A stretch of 64,000 nt of DNA from Neobacillus sp. YX16 (GTDB taxonomy: Bacteria > Bacillota > Bacilli > Bacillales > Cytobacillaceae): NCBI RefSeq assembly GCF_030123505.1, contig NZ_CP126115.1, positions 5,594,001 through 5,658,000 on the forward strand, given 5' to 3'. Each line of letters starts with the position of its first letter. The first letter of the stretch is position 1. The position numbers and the translations under genes were made by a program. This document shows positions 26,912-36,568 of this stretch, one piece after another. The notes below the pieces were generated by a model. It made no database searches, was not told where the DNA came from, and saw only the letters and a list, made by a program, of their open reading frames with translations.

Positions 26912-29900
26912 TTACTTTAATTGATAAGCCTTGATAATCTCTTGGTCAATGCGGTTGCCAGCATCGTCCCATGCACTTGCCCGAAGTGAGACAAAGTGTC
27001 CATTCTTACTTGGATTTTTAATATCGGCTATCCAGCCACTTCCATCACGAACCAATTTCACCTTTTCCCACGACTTGCCTTCGTTAAAAGAGACTTCAAG
27101 TGAAGCACCTGCTATTTTTCCATTTCCTGGTGCACCAGCTATCTGTGCGGCAGTCATTCCTAGCTTTGTCGTGTGTCCTGCTAATGCATGACCACTTATA
27201 TCTGTATCCACTTTGTAATCAAGTGAGATCAACGGCAAATCTGTATTAAATTCTTCTTGCTGTTTTGACCAAAACGTCCATTCTGTATGCGTTCTAACGG
27301 ATGTAGCCCATCGCTCCCCATCACGAGTAGCATCACTCACTAAACGATACTCCGTATTTTCAACTGGAAGTTGATTGAATACATAAAGATCCTGTGCATT
27401 TTGCTGCTCTTTAATGAGCGTAGATCCTTGATAAAGCTTCAGTGTTTGCTCTGGTGGATAATTCCCTGCCCCTGTGTGCCCAATTCCTGAATCAGCCAAG
27501 GATGGAACATTGAATTGAAAGAAATTTCCTACGCGTACAGGCGTCCAGTAGCCCTCACCAAAACGAGGACGTACAACTGGGGCAAACCATTCCTCCTCCA
27601 GGCGCTGACCCGGCTTGTACGTCACGACTGGTTGTCGTACTTCCCAGATGCTATCGAGCACGTTAGCTTGATGGTACCAGGATGTACCCTCCTGAGCTGA
27701 CACCCACTCGGTGCGGACAGAAGGAAGAGACATATTATAAAGAAAACCAGCTCCATATGTGCTATATGGTCGAATATCCCAGCGGAATTCTGCTCCTGGT
27801 GCCGAACGGTCTGATTTATATTGAGAATTAATTTGGACAAGCTCATTCGTTTTAGGCGAATAATTTAAATCCTTTGGTACAAAGTTTTGATGGCCATCGA
27901 CAAGATCATAGACATATGTCGTATCAGGCGTACCTTCAACCTTCAATTTTAAATTTCCAGAACGAGCAGCTTTAATAAGCTCAGCACCCTCTGTTCCACT
28001 AACGGAAGCAACCGCTATTGGAGAATCGGAAAGGCTAAAATCTTCATTTTCAATCCCAACAAATTCGCTAAGCTCTTTAGGTCCATCATTAACCGTAATT
28101 AGTAATTTTGCACCTGCTTTATTTGCGGCTGCAGCACGCTCGGATCCCGTGACTTCATCACTGCGTTCAACCACAACGACCTTACCCTTAGCATCGAGGT
28201 TTTTGTAGTCTTCAGCTGCCCCTTTTCCTGCATAAACAGCATCCAAATGATACTTACCTTTTAACAGCGTGCTTCCTGCTTGAGGGATATTATCCAACTC
28301 ATTTCCTTTAAAGCCAATCGTCAATAAAGGCTCGATAAGGCGCCAGCGTGTGGACACGTCGAGTTCTCCAGTAGCAACGGCAGTAGTCGGCTGCGCGTAC
28401 ATTTTATCCACCCATACCGGAAGAATGTACATGGCATTCATCGTGTTGTCTCCGCCAAAGGTGCGATAATATTCCATTCTTCTAAAACTCGCCTCGTTCT
28501 TTTTCGGAACGTCTACGGTATATTCGACTGCCTTACGAGCGTCAAGTTCAACCGTTTTTGAACCATTTAGATTCACTTCCGGGTTACCGACGAGAGCAAC
28601 TCCTGCGTGATCCGTATTCACATCAACATCCATCAATGACATAACGGAATAAGTTCCGGCCGGAAGTCGTAATTCCTTTGTGCCCTCTACTAGCAGGAAC
28701 TCCGGATTCTTATTCGGTCCAACAAGAGAAACAATGGCTCTGTTGGGAGATCCGTCACGATCAGTTGCATGAATGGTAAGAGAATATCTTTCATCTTCCT
28801 TTATCATACCCATTGCCGTATGAGCAACCGTTTGGCCGTCGACATTGGCAGAAAGCTGGCCTTGATATCTGCTCCCAAGAGCACCAAATTGCGGGTCAAG
28901 TGTAACAATAACTTCAGCTGTACCTTGAGCAGGAACAGTAACCTGATTAGCTGAAAGTGTTAATAAACCTTCAGGGGCCTCAGAACCGTTTGTTTCTGTA
29001 AAAGTTGCTGAGAGATCCAGTGTAACCGGTTTGTCGCCATCATTCGTATACGTAACAGTCTTCTCCACCGGAACGTTTCCTTCATGCGGCCAGTCGAAGA
29101 AGCCAAAGTCCAAGGAGCCTGTCGCACGCACAGTACCAAATGTTGCAGCTGCAACGTCAAGACGACCAGTTCCCCCCTCAAATGGTTTAATGTGATCTAG
29201 CTTCTTCGTCGTACTCATCAAGGCATCCTTTAATTGAGCCCCTGTCCAATCAGGATGACGCTGTGCAAGAATCGCTGCCGCTCCAGCCACATGAGGTGTG
29301 GCCATGGACGTACCGTCTAAAGTGAGATAAGAGCCGCTTCCCTGACTTGTTAAATGGGAGCGTGCTGCTACAATTCCTACACCTGGAGCGACGAGATCAG
29401 GTTTTAAACCAGAATTTCCAAATCGTGGTCCTTTGGAGGAGAACCAAGCTAGATTATCAGATTTGTCAACAGCACCAACTGTAAGGGCTGCATCTGCTGC
29501 TCCCGGTGACCCAATGCCTTCAGCACCAGTGTTGCCGGCAGCGATAACAAAAAGTGCACCTGTCGATTCACTAAGCGTGTTCACGGCTTGAGCCATCGGG
29601 TCTGTTCCATCACTTGGCTCAGCTCCTCCCAAACTCATGCTGACAATCTTGGCATTGTTTGCAGCCCATTCCATCCCGTCAATGATCCAGGAATCCTGAC
29701 CATACCCTTCATTACTAAGTACTTTACCGACAAGTAGACGAGCTCCTGGGGCTACCCCTTTATTGAGTCCTTCAGATGCTGATCCTGTCCCAAGTACAGT
29801 AGATGCTACATGTGTACCATGGGCATGGTGGTCAAGTACATCTTCTCCGGGAACGAAGCTCAGAGCCTCATCGAGTTGACCAGCAACATCCGGATGTTCC

Positions 29901-30700
29901 GTATCAATACCGGTGTCAAGTACGGCCACCTTAACGCCACTTCCATCGTAACCAGAAGCCCAGGCCGTTGGTGCCCCAACCTGTGGAACACTTTGTTCAA
30001 GGGTGGCATTTACTCGTCCATCCAGCCAGATTTTCTCAATCCCATCATTTAATTGCACTGTTTCATCTTGCAGTGAACCTGCCATTGGTGAGATGCCTGT
30101 TGCAGTTGTTGCATGTTGCGTAATATCATTCCAGAAGGTTTTCGCCTGTTTCTTATCTGCAGATACGGCAGCACCGCCAATACTTTCTAAAACATGAGTG
30201 CGTTTGGAGCCATCAGGTGCAGCAGGCAAAGCTGGTATGGAACGACCCTTTGTTTGTGCATACTGTACGATCACTGGCAAAGTGGATTGCTTTGTGTCAT
30301 CATAGCCGTTGGCAATGAGCTCTGTAATATTGAACAGATCCTTATCCAGAAGATCAGAAGCTATATAGGCAATAGCCTGATCAGGAATGACATATGTATC
30401 CTTCCCAACCGTCATAATTCGTGCTCCGCCGCCGGCTCGATCAGCAGGTTCAACACTTATGACACTCTTTCCTTCTGCCAGGTCTGTCACAGTTACCACA
30501 TCACCTGTAATAAGTGTAATGACATGTTTACCTGTACTAGATTTAGAGAGTTCACTAATTGGTATACCTGCTGTTTTTATATTGAATGCTTTTTGATTAT
30601 TGGAAGTTGGGCCTTGTGCAATAGCTTGATAGGTAGGAATGGTTAACATAACCGAGGTTAGCATCGTTGCCATAAGCTTCTTTGACTTTGAATTTCTCAT
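26912..30700 (-). CDS. Secreted subtilase (S8) 3, large actinobacterial-type architecture
   Basis: A 1262-residue secreted serine protease with a signal peptide (1-29) and an N-terminal block beginning KHVITLITGDVVTVTDLAEG. In my recollection that opening is typical of large Streptomyces and other actinobacterial subtilases. Catalytic Asp is in VAVLDTGIDTEHPDV (near 262), His in AHGTHVASTV (294) and Ser in DGTSMATPHVAG (466). Here the PA domain is not inserted in the protease core but lies downstream (about 815-915). Several beta-sandwich modules follow. Unlike its two neighbours it has no dockerin pair and no KTLEDIL tail, so it is not a simple third duplicate. It is first in the leftward series and has its own terminator. 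The start ATG follows AGGAGAAAAAGGG. Confidence 0.92.
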   Translation of the reverse strand: MRNSKSKKLMATMLTSVMLTIPTYQAIAQGPTSNNQKAFNIKTAGIPISELSKSSTGKHVITLITGDVVTVTDLAEGKSVISVEPADRAGGGARIMTVGKDTYVIPDQAIAYIASDLLDKDLFNITELIANGYDDTKQSTLPVIVQYAQTKGRSIPALPAAPDGSKRTHVLESIGGAAVSADKKQAKTFWNDITQHATTATGISPMAGSLQDETVQLNDGIEKIWLDGRVNATLEQSVPQVGAPTAWASGYDGSGVKVAVLDTGIDTEHPDVAGQLDEALSFVPGEDVLDHHAHGTHVASTVLGTGSASEGLNKGVAPGARLLVGKVLSNEGYGQDSWIIDGMEWAANNAKIVSMSLGGAEPSDGTDPMAQAVNTLSESTGALFVIAAGNTGAEGIGSPGAADAALTVGAVDKSDNLAWFSSKGPRFGNSGLKPDLVAPGVGIVAARSHLTSQGSGSYLTLDGTSMATPHVAGAAAILAQRHPDWTGAQLKDALMSTTKKLDHIKPFEGGTGRLDVAAATFGTVRATGSLDFGFFDWPHEGNVPVEKTVTYTNDGDKPVTLDLSATFTETNGSEAPEGLLTLSANQVTVPAQGTAEVIVTLDPQFGALGSRYQGQLSANVDGQTVAHTAMGMIKEDERYSLTIHATDRDGSPNRAIVSLVGPNKNPEFLLVEGTKELRLPAGTYSVMSLMDVDVNTDHAGVALVGNPEVNLNGSKTVELDARKAVEYTVDVPKKNEASFRRMEYYRTFGGDNTMNAMYILPVWVDKMYAQPTTAVATGELDVSTRWRLIEPLLTIGFKGNELDNIPQAGSTLLKGKYHLDAVYAGKGAAEDYKNLDAKGKVVVVERSDEVTGSERAAAANKAGAKLLITVNDGPKELSEFVGIENEDFSLSDSPIAVASVSGTEGAELIKAARSGNLKLKVEGTPDTTYVYDLVDGHQNFVPKDLNYSPKTNELVQINSQYKSDRSAPGAEFRWDIRPYSTYGAGFLYNMSLPSVRTEWVSAQEGTSWYHQANVLDSIWEVRQPVVTYKPGQRLEEEWFAPVVRPRFGEGYWTPVRVGNFFQFNVPSLADSGIGHTGAGNYPPEQTLKLYQGSTLIKEQQNAQDLYVFNQLPVENTEYRLVSDATRDGERWATSVRTHTEWTFWSKQQEEFNTDLPLISLDYKVDTDISGHALAGHTTKLGMTAAQIAGAPGNGKIAGASLEVSFNEGKSWEKVKLVRDGSGWIADIKNPSKNGHFVSLRASAWDDAGNRIDQEIIKAYQLK

Positions 30701-31039
30701 CCCTTTTTCTCCTCTTCTAAAATCTATTAGGTTAATTTCTAAAAATTATAGTAAAATTGTAATTTTTCCTCCTTCCTTCGATTACTACTTTTTAAATATT
30801 CATAATAAATATATAATTATTATGATAATCTAATAGTATATTTCTCCTTCCTTTCTATCAAATGGGGTTTTAACTCCGCAAGCAGGACTACTAAATACAG
30901 GTAAAATGCTATAGAATGAAAGCTTTTGCAGATAAGAATAGTAGAAAAGACCCGAATAAGTAATACCTGAGTTGGGGTCACAGAGTGCAATAAGAGCAAA
31001 AATAGATTCTATTGAGTATAAAACAAAAAGGGGGCCAAC
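30701..31039. other. Divergent intergenic region between subtilase 3 and the RRNPP regulator
   Basis: A 339-base AT-rich gap that must hold both divergent promoters. I found no convincing paired -35/-10 boxes or palindrome. No small ORF with a signal-peptide-like or Phr-like product was recognised on either strand. Confidence 0.5.
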
Positions 31040-32284
31040 ATGATTCAAGGAAAAATCATCAAATTTCACCGGGAACTTCAAGTCTTGAAGCAATTAGACC
31101 TAGGAGAAGGCATATGTTCAAAGACTCACATTAGTAAGATTGAACGGGGGCTTACAGAAGTATCAGAGGAAACCATAGAGCTGTTGGCCAAGAGACTTCG
31201 TATAGACATGCAGTCAGAGATGAATACCTACGTAAGCTTGGATTCATTATTAAAAGAATGGCATGAATCGATCATCCTGAAACTAAACTCAAAAGCAGAA
31301 AGCATAAAGAAGCAATTGGAGTCTGTCGCTCTCTTGCAGCTGCCTGATTTCTATTGTTCCTATAAATTGATACTCACCAGGTATTATTTATTGATTGGCG
31401 AAGGTAAACTTGCTCTGTCCCTTATTAAAGAAATGGACAGTTATCAAGATTTTACTTCATACAATCAAAACATGTTTTTACACATTAAAGGGAAGTTTTG
31501 CTTAGATTACGAAAAAGAATACAATAAAGCCATTTCACATTTAAAAAAAATTGATATCACTTATTACAATAATCCTGAATATTATTATGATTTAGCTATT
31601 GCCTATCATTGCATGGAATCCCATGTATTAGCTTATTATTACGCGAATAAGGCCCTGCAATTTTTTACAGCTGCACGCAGTTTTACTCGAATGATTGAAG
31701 CAGAGATGATGATGCTGATCCAAGTTGAGCAAGCAGACTATTTTGACCCGAAAGATTCAGGGTTTCCTAGATTAATTGAGATGGCCGAAAGTTTGGGATT
31801 ACACGATCACAAAGCCAAACTGCTTCACAATTATGCCTATCAGCAATTTCGCTTCGGAAACTATGAAAAAGCCATTGAATACTATGAGCAAGCCTTGAAA
31901 ATAAGAGAGACAACAAATTCACTCTATCTAGTGTCGTTGGAAGGATATTTAAATGCCTCTACAAAGCTGGGTTTAAAGTCTGATTCAGATTTGATGCGTT
32001 TAGCCAAGGAGGGTTTCTCTCTAGCAAATAAATTAAAGGATACCATGTACAAACACTATTTTCAGTTACATTTATACAAGCTTCAATACCAACAAGAACA
32101 GTATTATGATTATCTCGAAAGAGTGGCCTATCCGTATTTTAAAGAGATGGGTTACGGCCTTGCATCGGAGCACTATGAAATGAAATTATTGGATTATTAT
32201 ATGGAAAAAGGAAAAGTAAACTTAGCCAATAAATATGCATTGTCGATTGTGGAAAAATACCAAAAAAACAGCGAACTCGTTTGA
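31040..32284 (+). CDS. RRNPP-type transcriptional regulator (HTH plus TPR)
   Basis: A 414-residue protein with an N-terminal XRE-type helix-turn-helix (about 5-60; SKTHISKIERGLTEVSEETI) and a long alpha-helical C-terminus with tetratricopeptide repeats. The clearest repeat is NYAYQQFRFGNYEKAIEYYE near 275. This architecture is that of the PlcR/NprR/Rap superfamily, whose members bind a short secreted peptide and often control extracellular proteases. Its neighbour is a tandem of three secreted subtilases, so they are plausible targets (inference). No cognate propeptide gene is visible on either side, which is unusual for PlcR/NprR types but common for orphan members. The TGA stop runs directly into an R1 repeat. 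A GGGGGCCAAC site precedes the ATG. Confidence 0.85.
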   Translation: MIQGKIIKFHRELQVLKQLDLGEGICSKTHISKIERGLTEVSEETIELLAKRLRIDMQSEMNTYVSLDSLLKEWHESIILKLNSKAESIKKQLESVALLQLPDFYCSYKLILTRYYLLIGEGKLALSLIKEMDSYQDFTSYNQNMFLHIKGKFCLDYEKEYNKAISHLKKIDITYYNNPEYYYDLAIAYHCMESHVLAYYYANKALQFFTAARSFTRMIEAEMMMLIQVEQADYFDPKDSGFPRLIEMAESLGLHDHKAKLLHNYAYQQFRFGNYEKAIEYYEQALKIRETTNSLYLVSLEGYLNASTKLGLKSDSDLMRLAKEGFSLANKLKDTMYKHYFQLHLYKLQYQQEQYYDYLERVAYPYFKEMGYGLASEHYEMKLLDYYMEKGKVNLANKYALSIVEKYQKNSELV

Positions 32285-32313
32285 GGGACCAAGGGACCAT
32301 AGGGACGGTTCTG
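32285..32313 (+). repeat. R1 repeat abutting the regulator stop codon
   Basis: GGGACCAAGGGACCATAGGGACGG begins immediately after the TGA of the RRNPP regulator and continues as TTCTGG. Eighteen bases later begins the PTH2 gene fragment, the same order (repeat, then PTH2 tail) as at 36513-36569. Confidence 0.75.
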
Positions 32314-32331
32314 GTGGCAACTTCAAATCCT

Positions 32332-32433
32332 AGTTTTTTAATAGAGTTAGGTGCCCAACAATTTCTTTCACTTCAAATTTTCCCATCGGTGGAAGTACTA
32401 TAACGGTCAAAGAACCTGATTTAATCTCAGTTA
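32332..32433 (-). pseudogene. 3'-terminal fragment of a peptidyl-tRNA hydrolase 2 gene (duplicate of 36571-36672)
   Basis: Read leftward, this encodes the last 33 residues and stop of a PTH2-like protein (SGSLTVIVLPPMGKFEVKEI and onward). It aligns without gaps to the 3' end of the complete gene at 36569-36940; I count 8 differences in 102 bases and four amino acid changes. Homology ends near 32433 in AT-rich DNA, with no start codon or remaining body of the gene. It is in direct orientation relative to the complete copy, so the two flank lutR-lutABC. Not functional as a gene. Confidence 0.85.
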
Positions 32434-32506
32434 TATTTTTTGAAAAGATAAATTGTACTTATCATGTATAATATAAATATCAATCGAACCAATGAGGTGC
32501 ATCGGC

Positions 32507-33232
32507 TTGGAATATAAAAAAATTAAACCGAAAAAAATATATGAGGAAGTTACCGAGGCGCTGCATGAGATGATTCGGACCGGACAATTGCCGCCTAGAA
32601 GTAAACTTGAATCTGTGCAGCAGCTGGCAGAAAACTTTCAAGTAAGCAGGTCAGCTATACGTGAAGCACTATCCGCTTTGAAAGCAATGGGATTAGTCGA
32701 AATGAAGCAAGGAGAAGGAACGTTTATTAAAGAATTCGATGCAAAGCAAATGACCTTTCCTCTATCAACCGCCATCCTTATGAATAAAAAGGATGTAGCC
32801 CATCTTTTAGAAGTCAGAAAAATCATTGAAACGGGCGCAGCCGCTTTAGCAGCAAAAAATCGAAGTAAAGAAAATTTAGAAGCGATGGCCGAGGCTCTTG
32901 AAGAAATGAAGCGGGTTCAAGGCGATGAAGAGCTAGGTGAGAAAGCAGACTTTCGCTTTCACTTAGCGGTATCTGCTGCAGCCGGCAATCCCCTATTATC
33001 CACATTACTCGATCAAGTTTCAGAGCTTATGATCGAAACGATGAAAGAAACAAGGCGGTTATGGTTGTTCTCCAAACAAACGTCAACGGAAAACTTAGTA
33101 AAAGAACATGCTAAAATCTATCATGCCATTTTAGAAAGGAACGAAGAAAACGCCCGGATGGCAATGATTGAACATCTCGAAAATGTCGACAATGTATTAA
33201 AAATGTATTTTTTTGAAAGTGCGGAAAAGTAA
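32507..33232 (+). CDS. lutR: LutR, GntR/FadR-family regulator of lactate utilisation
   Basis: A 241-residue regulator with an N-terminal winged helix (about 5-70; FQVSRSAIREALSALKAMGL) and a FadR-type FCD effector domain. The recognition-helix sequence and KQGEGTFIKEF match my memory of B. subtilis LutR, which represses lutABC and responds to L-lactate. I chose the TTG at 32507 rather than the in-frame ATG at 32492. GAGGTG lies seven bases before the TTG, and the protein then begins LEYKKIKPKKIYEEV, aligning with the start of B. subtilis LutR. It is separated from lutA by a terminator, a promoter and a perfect palindrome that is probably its own operator. Confidence 0.92.
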   Translation: MEYKKIKPKKIYEEVTEALHEMIRTGQLPPRSKLESVQQLAENFQVSRSAIREALSALKAMGLVEMKQGEGTFIKEFDAKQMTFPLSTAILMNKKDVAHLLEVRKIIETGAAALAAKNRSKENLEAMAEALEEMKRVQGDEELGEKADFRFHLAVSAAAGNPLLSTLLDQVSELMIETMKETRRLWLFSKQTSTENLVKEHAKIYHAILERNEENARMAMIEHLENVDNVLKMYFFESAEK

Positions 33233-33254
33233 TTCAAACAAATCAATCGATGAA

Positions 33255-33289
33255 AGCCTTCATACGATTTGAAGGCTCTGTATTTTTTT
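33255..33289 (+). terminator. Terminator of lutR
   Basis: AGCCTTC and GAAGGCT form a 7-bp stem around a 9-base loop, followed by CTGTA and a T7 tract. Confidence 0.75.
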
Positions 33290-33357
33290 CCGAAAAGTCC
33301 TGAAGTTAACATTTTTTTTAAAAAAACAAATGCAAACACTTTCAACTATCTGAATAT

Positions 33358-33386
33358 TTGTTATAGTATTAAATATTAGATATGAT
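33358..33386 (+). promoter_or_regulatory. Candidate sigmaA promoter of lutABC
   Basis: TTGTTA, 17 bases, TATGAT; start of transcription expected near 33393, directly before the palindrome at 33397-33415. Confidence 0.6.
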
Positions 33387-33396
33387 TTATTATATT

Positions 33397-33415
33397 CAGG
33401 TCATCAGATGACCTG
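33397..33415. promoter_or_regulatory. Probable LutR operator in front of lutABC
   Basis: CAGGTCATCAGATGACCTG is a perfect 9+1+9 palindrome placed just downstream of the lutA promoter. Position over the start of transcription and a GntR-family gene next door point to repression by LutR. Confidence 0.75.
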
Positions 33416-33467
33416 TTGATTAAAGACATTATGAGAATATAAGTTTAAGTATAAGGGAGCGAGGAAA

Positions 33468-34184
33468 ATGAAGGTCACCCTTTTTGCTACTTGTTTAGTA
33501 GATATGTTTCAAGGTGATGTTGGTAAAGCAACAGTGGAAGTACTAGAAAGACTCGGATGTGAAATTGACTTTCCGGAATCACAAATTTGCTGCGGCCAGC
33601 CTGCCTATAACAGCGGCTACGTAAAAGAATCAAAAGAAGCAATGAAAAGTATGATAACTACCTTTGAACATGCGGAGTATGTCGTTTCTCCAGCAGGTTC
33701 CTGTGCTTATATGTTTAAAGAATACCCTCACATCTTTAAGGGCGATCCTTTTTGGGAGCCAAAAGCGCAAGCGCTGGCGGATAAAACCTATGAATTCACG
33801 GAATTTATCGTCGATGTGTTAAAAGTCGAAGATGTGGGTGCAACATTAGAAGGAAAAGCAACCTTCCACACCTCCTGTCATATGACAAGATTATTGGGAG
33901 TCAAACAAGCACCGATGACATTATTAACTCATGTAAAGGGATTAAACTTTACCGAGCTGCCAGGTAAAGAGAGATGCTGTGGATTCGGAGGGACCTTCTC
34001 CGTTAAAATGGGGAATATTTCAGAGCAAATGGTCGATGAAAAGGCTTGTACCGTTGAAGAAACCGGAGCAGATATTTTAATTGGCGCAGATGCCGGATGC
34101 TTAATGAATATTGGCGGTCGCATTGATCGAAAAGGCATGCCAGTTAAAGTCATGCATATTGCTGAGGTCCTAAATAGCCGATGA
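33468..34184 (+). CDS. lutA: LutA, lactate utilisation iron-sulfur subunit
   Basis: A 238-residue cysteine-rich protein with two CCG domains. The motifs [11 protein letters not shown] (near residue 44) and [14 protein letters not shown] (near 168) carry the paired cysteines that bind an unusual Fe-S cluster, as in GlpC and heterodisulfide reductase B. LutA, LutB and LutC together form the iron-sulfur L-lactate oxidase that lets Bacillus grow on lactate. It is first in the lutABC operon; lutB follows after 34 bases. The 238-residue length fits B. subtilis LutA. The start ATG is preceded by GGGAGCGAGGAAA. Expression should depend on the promoter and LutR palindrome about 60-110 bases upstream. 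Confidence 0.95.
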   Translation: MKVTLFATCLVDMFQGDVGKATVEVLERLGCEIDFPESQICCGQPAYNSGYVKESKEAMKSMITTFEHAEYVVSPAGSCAYMFKEYPHIFKGDPFWEPKAQALADKTYEFTEFIVDVLKVEDVGATLEGKATFHTSCHMTRLLGVKQAPMTLLTHVKGLNFTELPGKERCCGFGGTFSVKMGNISEQMVDEKACTVEETGADILIGADAGCLMNIGGRIDRKGMPVKVMHIAEVLNSR

Positions 34185-34218
34185 AAAATAGATAACACGA
34201 TAAAAAGGGGGATGACCA

Positions 34219-35676
34219 ATGTCGATGAAAACAAGCGAAGATAAGTTTACGGACCGCGTTGATAAAGGGCTACACGATTCCTTCATGCGTGGAGCTGTTT
34301 CGAGTGCCCAAGGACGTTTTCAATCACGTCGTTTAAGTGCTGCAGAAGAGTTAGGAAACTGGGAGGATTGGCGTTCACACGGGGAAGAAATCCGCCAGCA
34401 TGTACTAGAAAACCTAGACTATTATTTATTTCAGCTAAGTGAGAATGTCGCGAAGCGTGGAGGACATGTCTTCTTTGCGCAAACTGCTGATGAGGCAACC
34501 GAGTATATTAAGAGTGTCGCAGAAAAGAAAAACGCTAAAAAGATCGTAAAATCAAAGTCGATGGTGACGGAAGAAATCAATTTAAATGCGGGTCTTGAGC
34601 AATTAGGTTGTGAAGTGATTGAAACCGATCTAGGAGAATACATTTTGCAAGTGGATGACCATGAGCCCCCTTCTCACATTGTTGTTCCTGCGCTCCACAA
34701 AAATAAGGAGCAAATCCGCGATGTTTTTAAAGAGAAGCATGGATATCAACAGACAGAAAAACCAGAAGAGCTCGCTTTACATGCCCGTGAAAAACTGCGT
34801 CAAGAATATTTGACAGCTGATATCGGAATCACAGGATGTAATTTTGCTATTGCTGACACCGGCTCGATTACCCTCGTGACAAATGAAGGAAATGCCGATT
34901 TGGTATGCGCCTTACCGAAAACACAAATCACCGTTATGGGAATGGAAAGACTGGTTCCATCCTTTGAAGAGATGGAAGTTCTTGTTAGCTTATTAACGAG
35001 AAGTGCCGTAGGACAGAAACTGACGAGCTATATCACCACGTTAACAGGACCAAAAGAGGAAGGCGATGTCGACGGACCAGAAGAGGAAGGCGATGTCGAC
35101 GGACCAGAAGAGTTTCATCTTGTTATTGTCGATAACGGCAGATCGGACATTCTTGGCGGAGAATTCCAATCGATTCTCCAATGTATCCGATGTGCAGCCT
35201 GTGTAAATGTATGTCCCGTTTATCGGCATGTCGGCGGACATTCATACGGCTCCATCTATTCTGGTCCTGTCGGTGCGGTGCTTTCACCGTTACTAGGCGG
35301 ATATGATGATTATAAAGAGTTACCCTATGCTTCGACTTTATGCGGGGCCTGTACAGAGGCATGTCCGGTGAAAATTCCGCTGCATCAGCTTCTTCATAAA
35401 CATCGCCAAGTCATCGTGGAAAAAGAAGGACGAGCTCCGATATCTGAAAAGCTTTTGATGAAGGCATTCGGGTTTGGTGCATCCTCCCCTGCTCTTTATA
35501 AATTTGGTTCAAAACTGGCTGGACCGGTAATGTCACCATTTACGAAAGATGATAAAATCTCAAAAGGTCCGGGACCATTAAAAGCATGGACAGATTCAAG
35601 AGATTTCCCGGCACCAAACAAAGAAAGATTCCGTGATTGGTTTAAAAATCGTCCACAAGGAGGGAATCCATCATGA
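34219..35676 (+). CDS. lutB: LutB, lactate utilisation iron-sulfur subunit, with a 9-residue in-frame duplication
   Basis: A 485-residue protein with an N-terminal LUD domain and a ferredoxin-like domain holding two [4Fe-4S] motifs, [14 protein letters not shown] (near 318) and [13 protein letters not shown] (near 375). It passes electrons within the LutABC complex. Around residues 280-297 the segment EEGDVDGPE occurs twice in tandem because 27 bases (35056-35082) are repeated at 35083-35109. The usual family version reads once, [11 protein letters not shown], and B. subtilis LutB as I recall it is nine residues shorter. The insertion lies in a surface-like acidic loop and keeps the frame, so function is probably retained. 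The 3' end overlaps lutC by four bases. Confidence 0.95.
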   Translation: MSMKTSEDKFTDRVDKGLHDSFMRGAVSSAQGRFQSRRLSAAEELGNWEDWRSHGEEIRQHVLENLDYYLFQLSENVAKRGGHVFFAQTADEATEYIKSVAEKKNAKKIVKSKSMVTEEINLNAGLEQLGCEVIETDLGEYILQVDDHEPPSHIVVPALHKNKEQIRDVFKEKHGYQQTEKPEELALHAREKLRQEYLTADIGITGCNFAIADTGSITLVTNEGNADLVCALPKTQITVMGMERLVPSFEEMEVLVSLLTRSAVGQKLTSYITTLTGPKEEGDVDGPEEEGDVDGPEEFHLVIVDNGRSDILGGEFQSILQCIRCAACVNVCPVYRHVGGHSYGSIYSGPVGAVLSPLLGGYDDYKELPYASTLCGACTEACPVKIPLHQLLHKHRQVIVEKEGRAPISEKLLMKAFGFGASSPALYKFGSKLAGPVMSPFTKDDKISKGPGPLKAWTDSRDFPAPNKERFRDWFKNRPQGGNPS

Positions 35677-36389
35677 CCGGTATCATACAGAATCGCGATG
35701 CTTTTTTAGGAAAAATCGCCAGCTCACTTGGCCGTGAACAGAAAACAGAAATAGAAAGACCGGTCTGGAAATTTCATCCCCAAGATGAAGTTCTAAAAGG
35801 CGCCACACAAGATGAGCTTGTTGATGTGTTACGGGAACAATGTAAAAATATTCATACGAATTTTGTTATGACCTCAACGGCCAAGCTATCGGACTCATTA
35901 AAAGAAGTGGTAAACCACTATGGCGGCGGACCAATTGTCACATGGAAAGATGAGCGCTTTTCTCAATTTGGCCTCGAAAAAGTAATGAAGGAAGAATGGC
36001 CTCAAGAGGGGATTGATCTTCATATTTGGGATCATACAAAAGGCGAAGAAAATATCGCGAAGGCCGAGGCAGCAAATGTCGGAATTACGATTAGTGATGT
36101 GACACTGGCAGAATCAGGCACAGCGGTTCTCTTTAGCAGCAAGGATAAAGGTAGAACCGTCAGCTTTTTACCGGCGACTTCCATCATTATTATCCCGAAA
36201 AGCAGCATCGTTCCCCGCATGACACAAGCGGCCCGTATCATAAATGAAAAAGTAAAAAACGGCGAACAAATCGCCTCCTGCATCAACTTCATCACAGGAC
36301 CAAGCAACTCAGCAGACATCGAAATGATCCTAGTCGTTGGCGTGCATGGACCCATAAAAGCAACCTACATCATAGTAGATGAAATGTGA
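35673..36389 (+). CDS. lutC: LutC, lactate utilisation LUD-domain subunit
   Basis: A 238-residue LUD-domain (YkgG-type) protein, third member of the lactate oxidation complex. Family features include [17 protein letters not shown] and the [20 protein letters not shown] segment near the C-terminus. The start ATG overlaps the lutB stop (ATGA), with AAGGAGGGAATCCATC in front, so lutB and lutC are coupled. The protein ends TYIIVDEM. Its TGA stop is itself the first three bases of the 18-bp R1 array that follows, so the operon end has been colonised by the repeat right up to the stop codon. Confidence 0.95.
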   Translation: MTGIIQNRDAFLGKIASSLGREQKTEIERPVWKFHPQDEVLKGATQDELVDVLREQCKNIHTNFVMTSTAKLSDSLKEVVNHYGGGPIVTWKDERFSQFGLEKVMKEEWPQEGIDLHIWDHTKGEENIAKAEAANVGITISDVTLAESGTAVLFSSKDKGRTVSFLPATSIIIIPKSSIVPRMTQAARIINEKVKNGEQIASCINFITGPSNSADIEMILVVGVHGPIKATYIIVDEM

Positions 36390-36568
36390 CCATGGGGACG
36401 GTTCTGACCATGGGGACGGTTCTGACCATGGGGACGGTTCTGACCATGGGGACGGTTCTGACCATGGGGACGGTTCTGACCATGGGGACGGTTCTGACCA
36501 TGGGGACGGTTCTGACCATGGGGACGGTTCTGCTGGCAAAAAAGCCGGCAGAACCGTCCCCATGGTCC
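36387..36568. repeat. Eight tandem 18-bp R1 units plus one inverted unit (minisatellite and hairpin)
   Basis: TGACCATGGGGACGGTTC is repeated eight times without a visible mismatch (36387-36530). Then come TGCTGGC, A6, GCCGGCA and the inverted copy GAACCGTCCCCATGGTCC (36551-36568). The last direct unit and the inverted one form a stem of about 23 bp with a 6-base loop, which could end transcripts from both sides. The first unit contains the lutC stop and the inverted unit touches the PTH2 stop. The 18-base period keeps reading frames open on both strands, which makes spurious ORFs. There are no spacers, so this is not CRISPR. Confidence 0.95.

Noticed and set aside
30830..31093. 87-residue leftward frame upstream of the RRNPP regulator, considered as a signal peptide precursor
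   Set aside because: It overlaps the regulator start in antisense, has no RBS and no signal-peptide pattern at its N-terminus.
36387..36568. Possible CRISPR array
   Set aside because: Units are directly adjacent with no spacers, and no cas genes are present.
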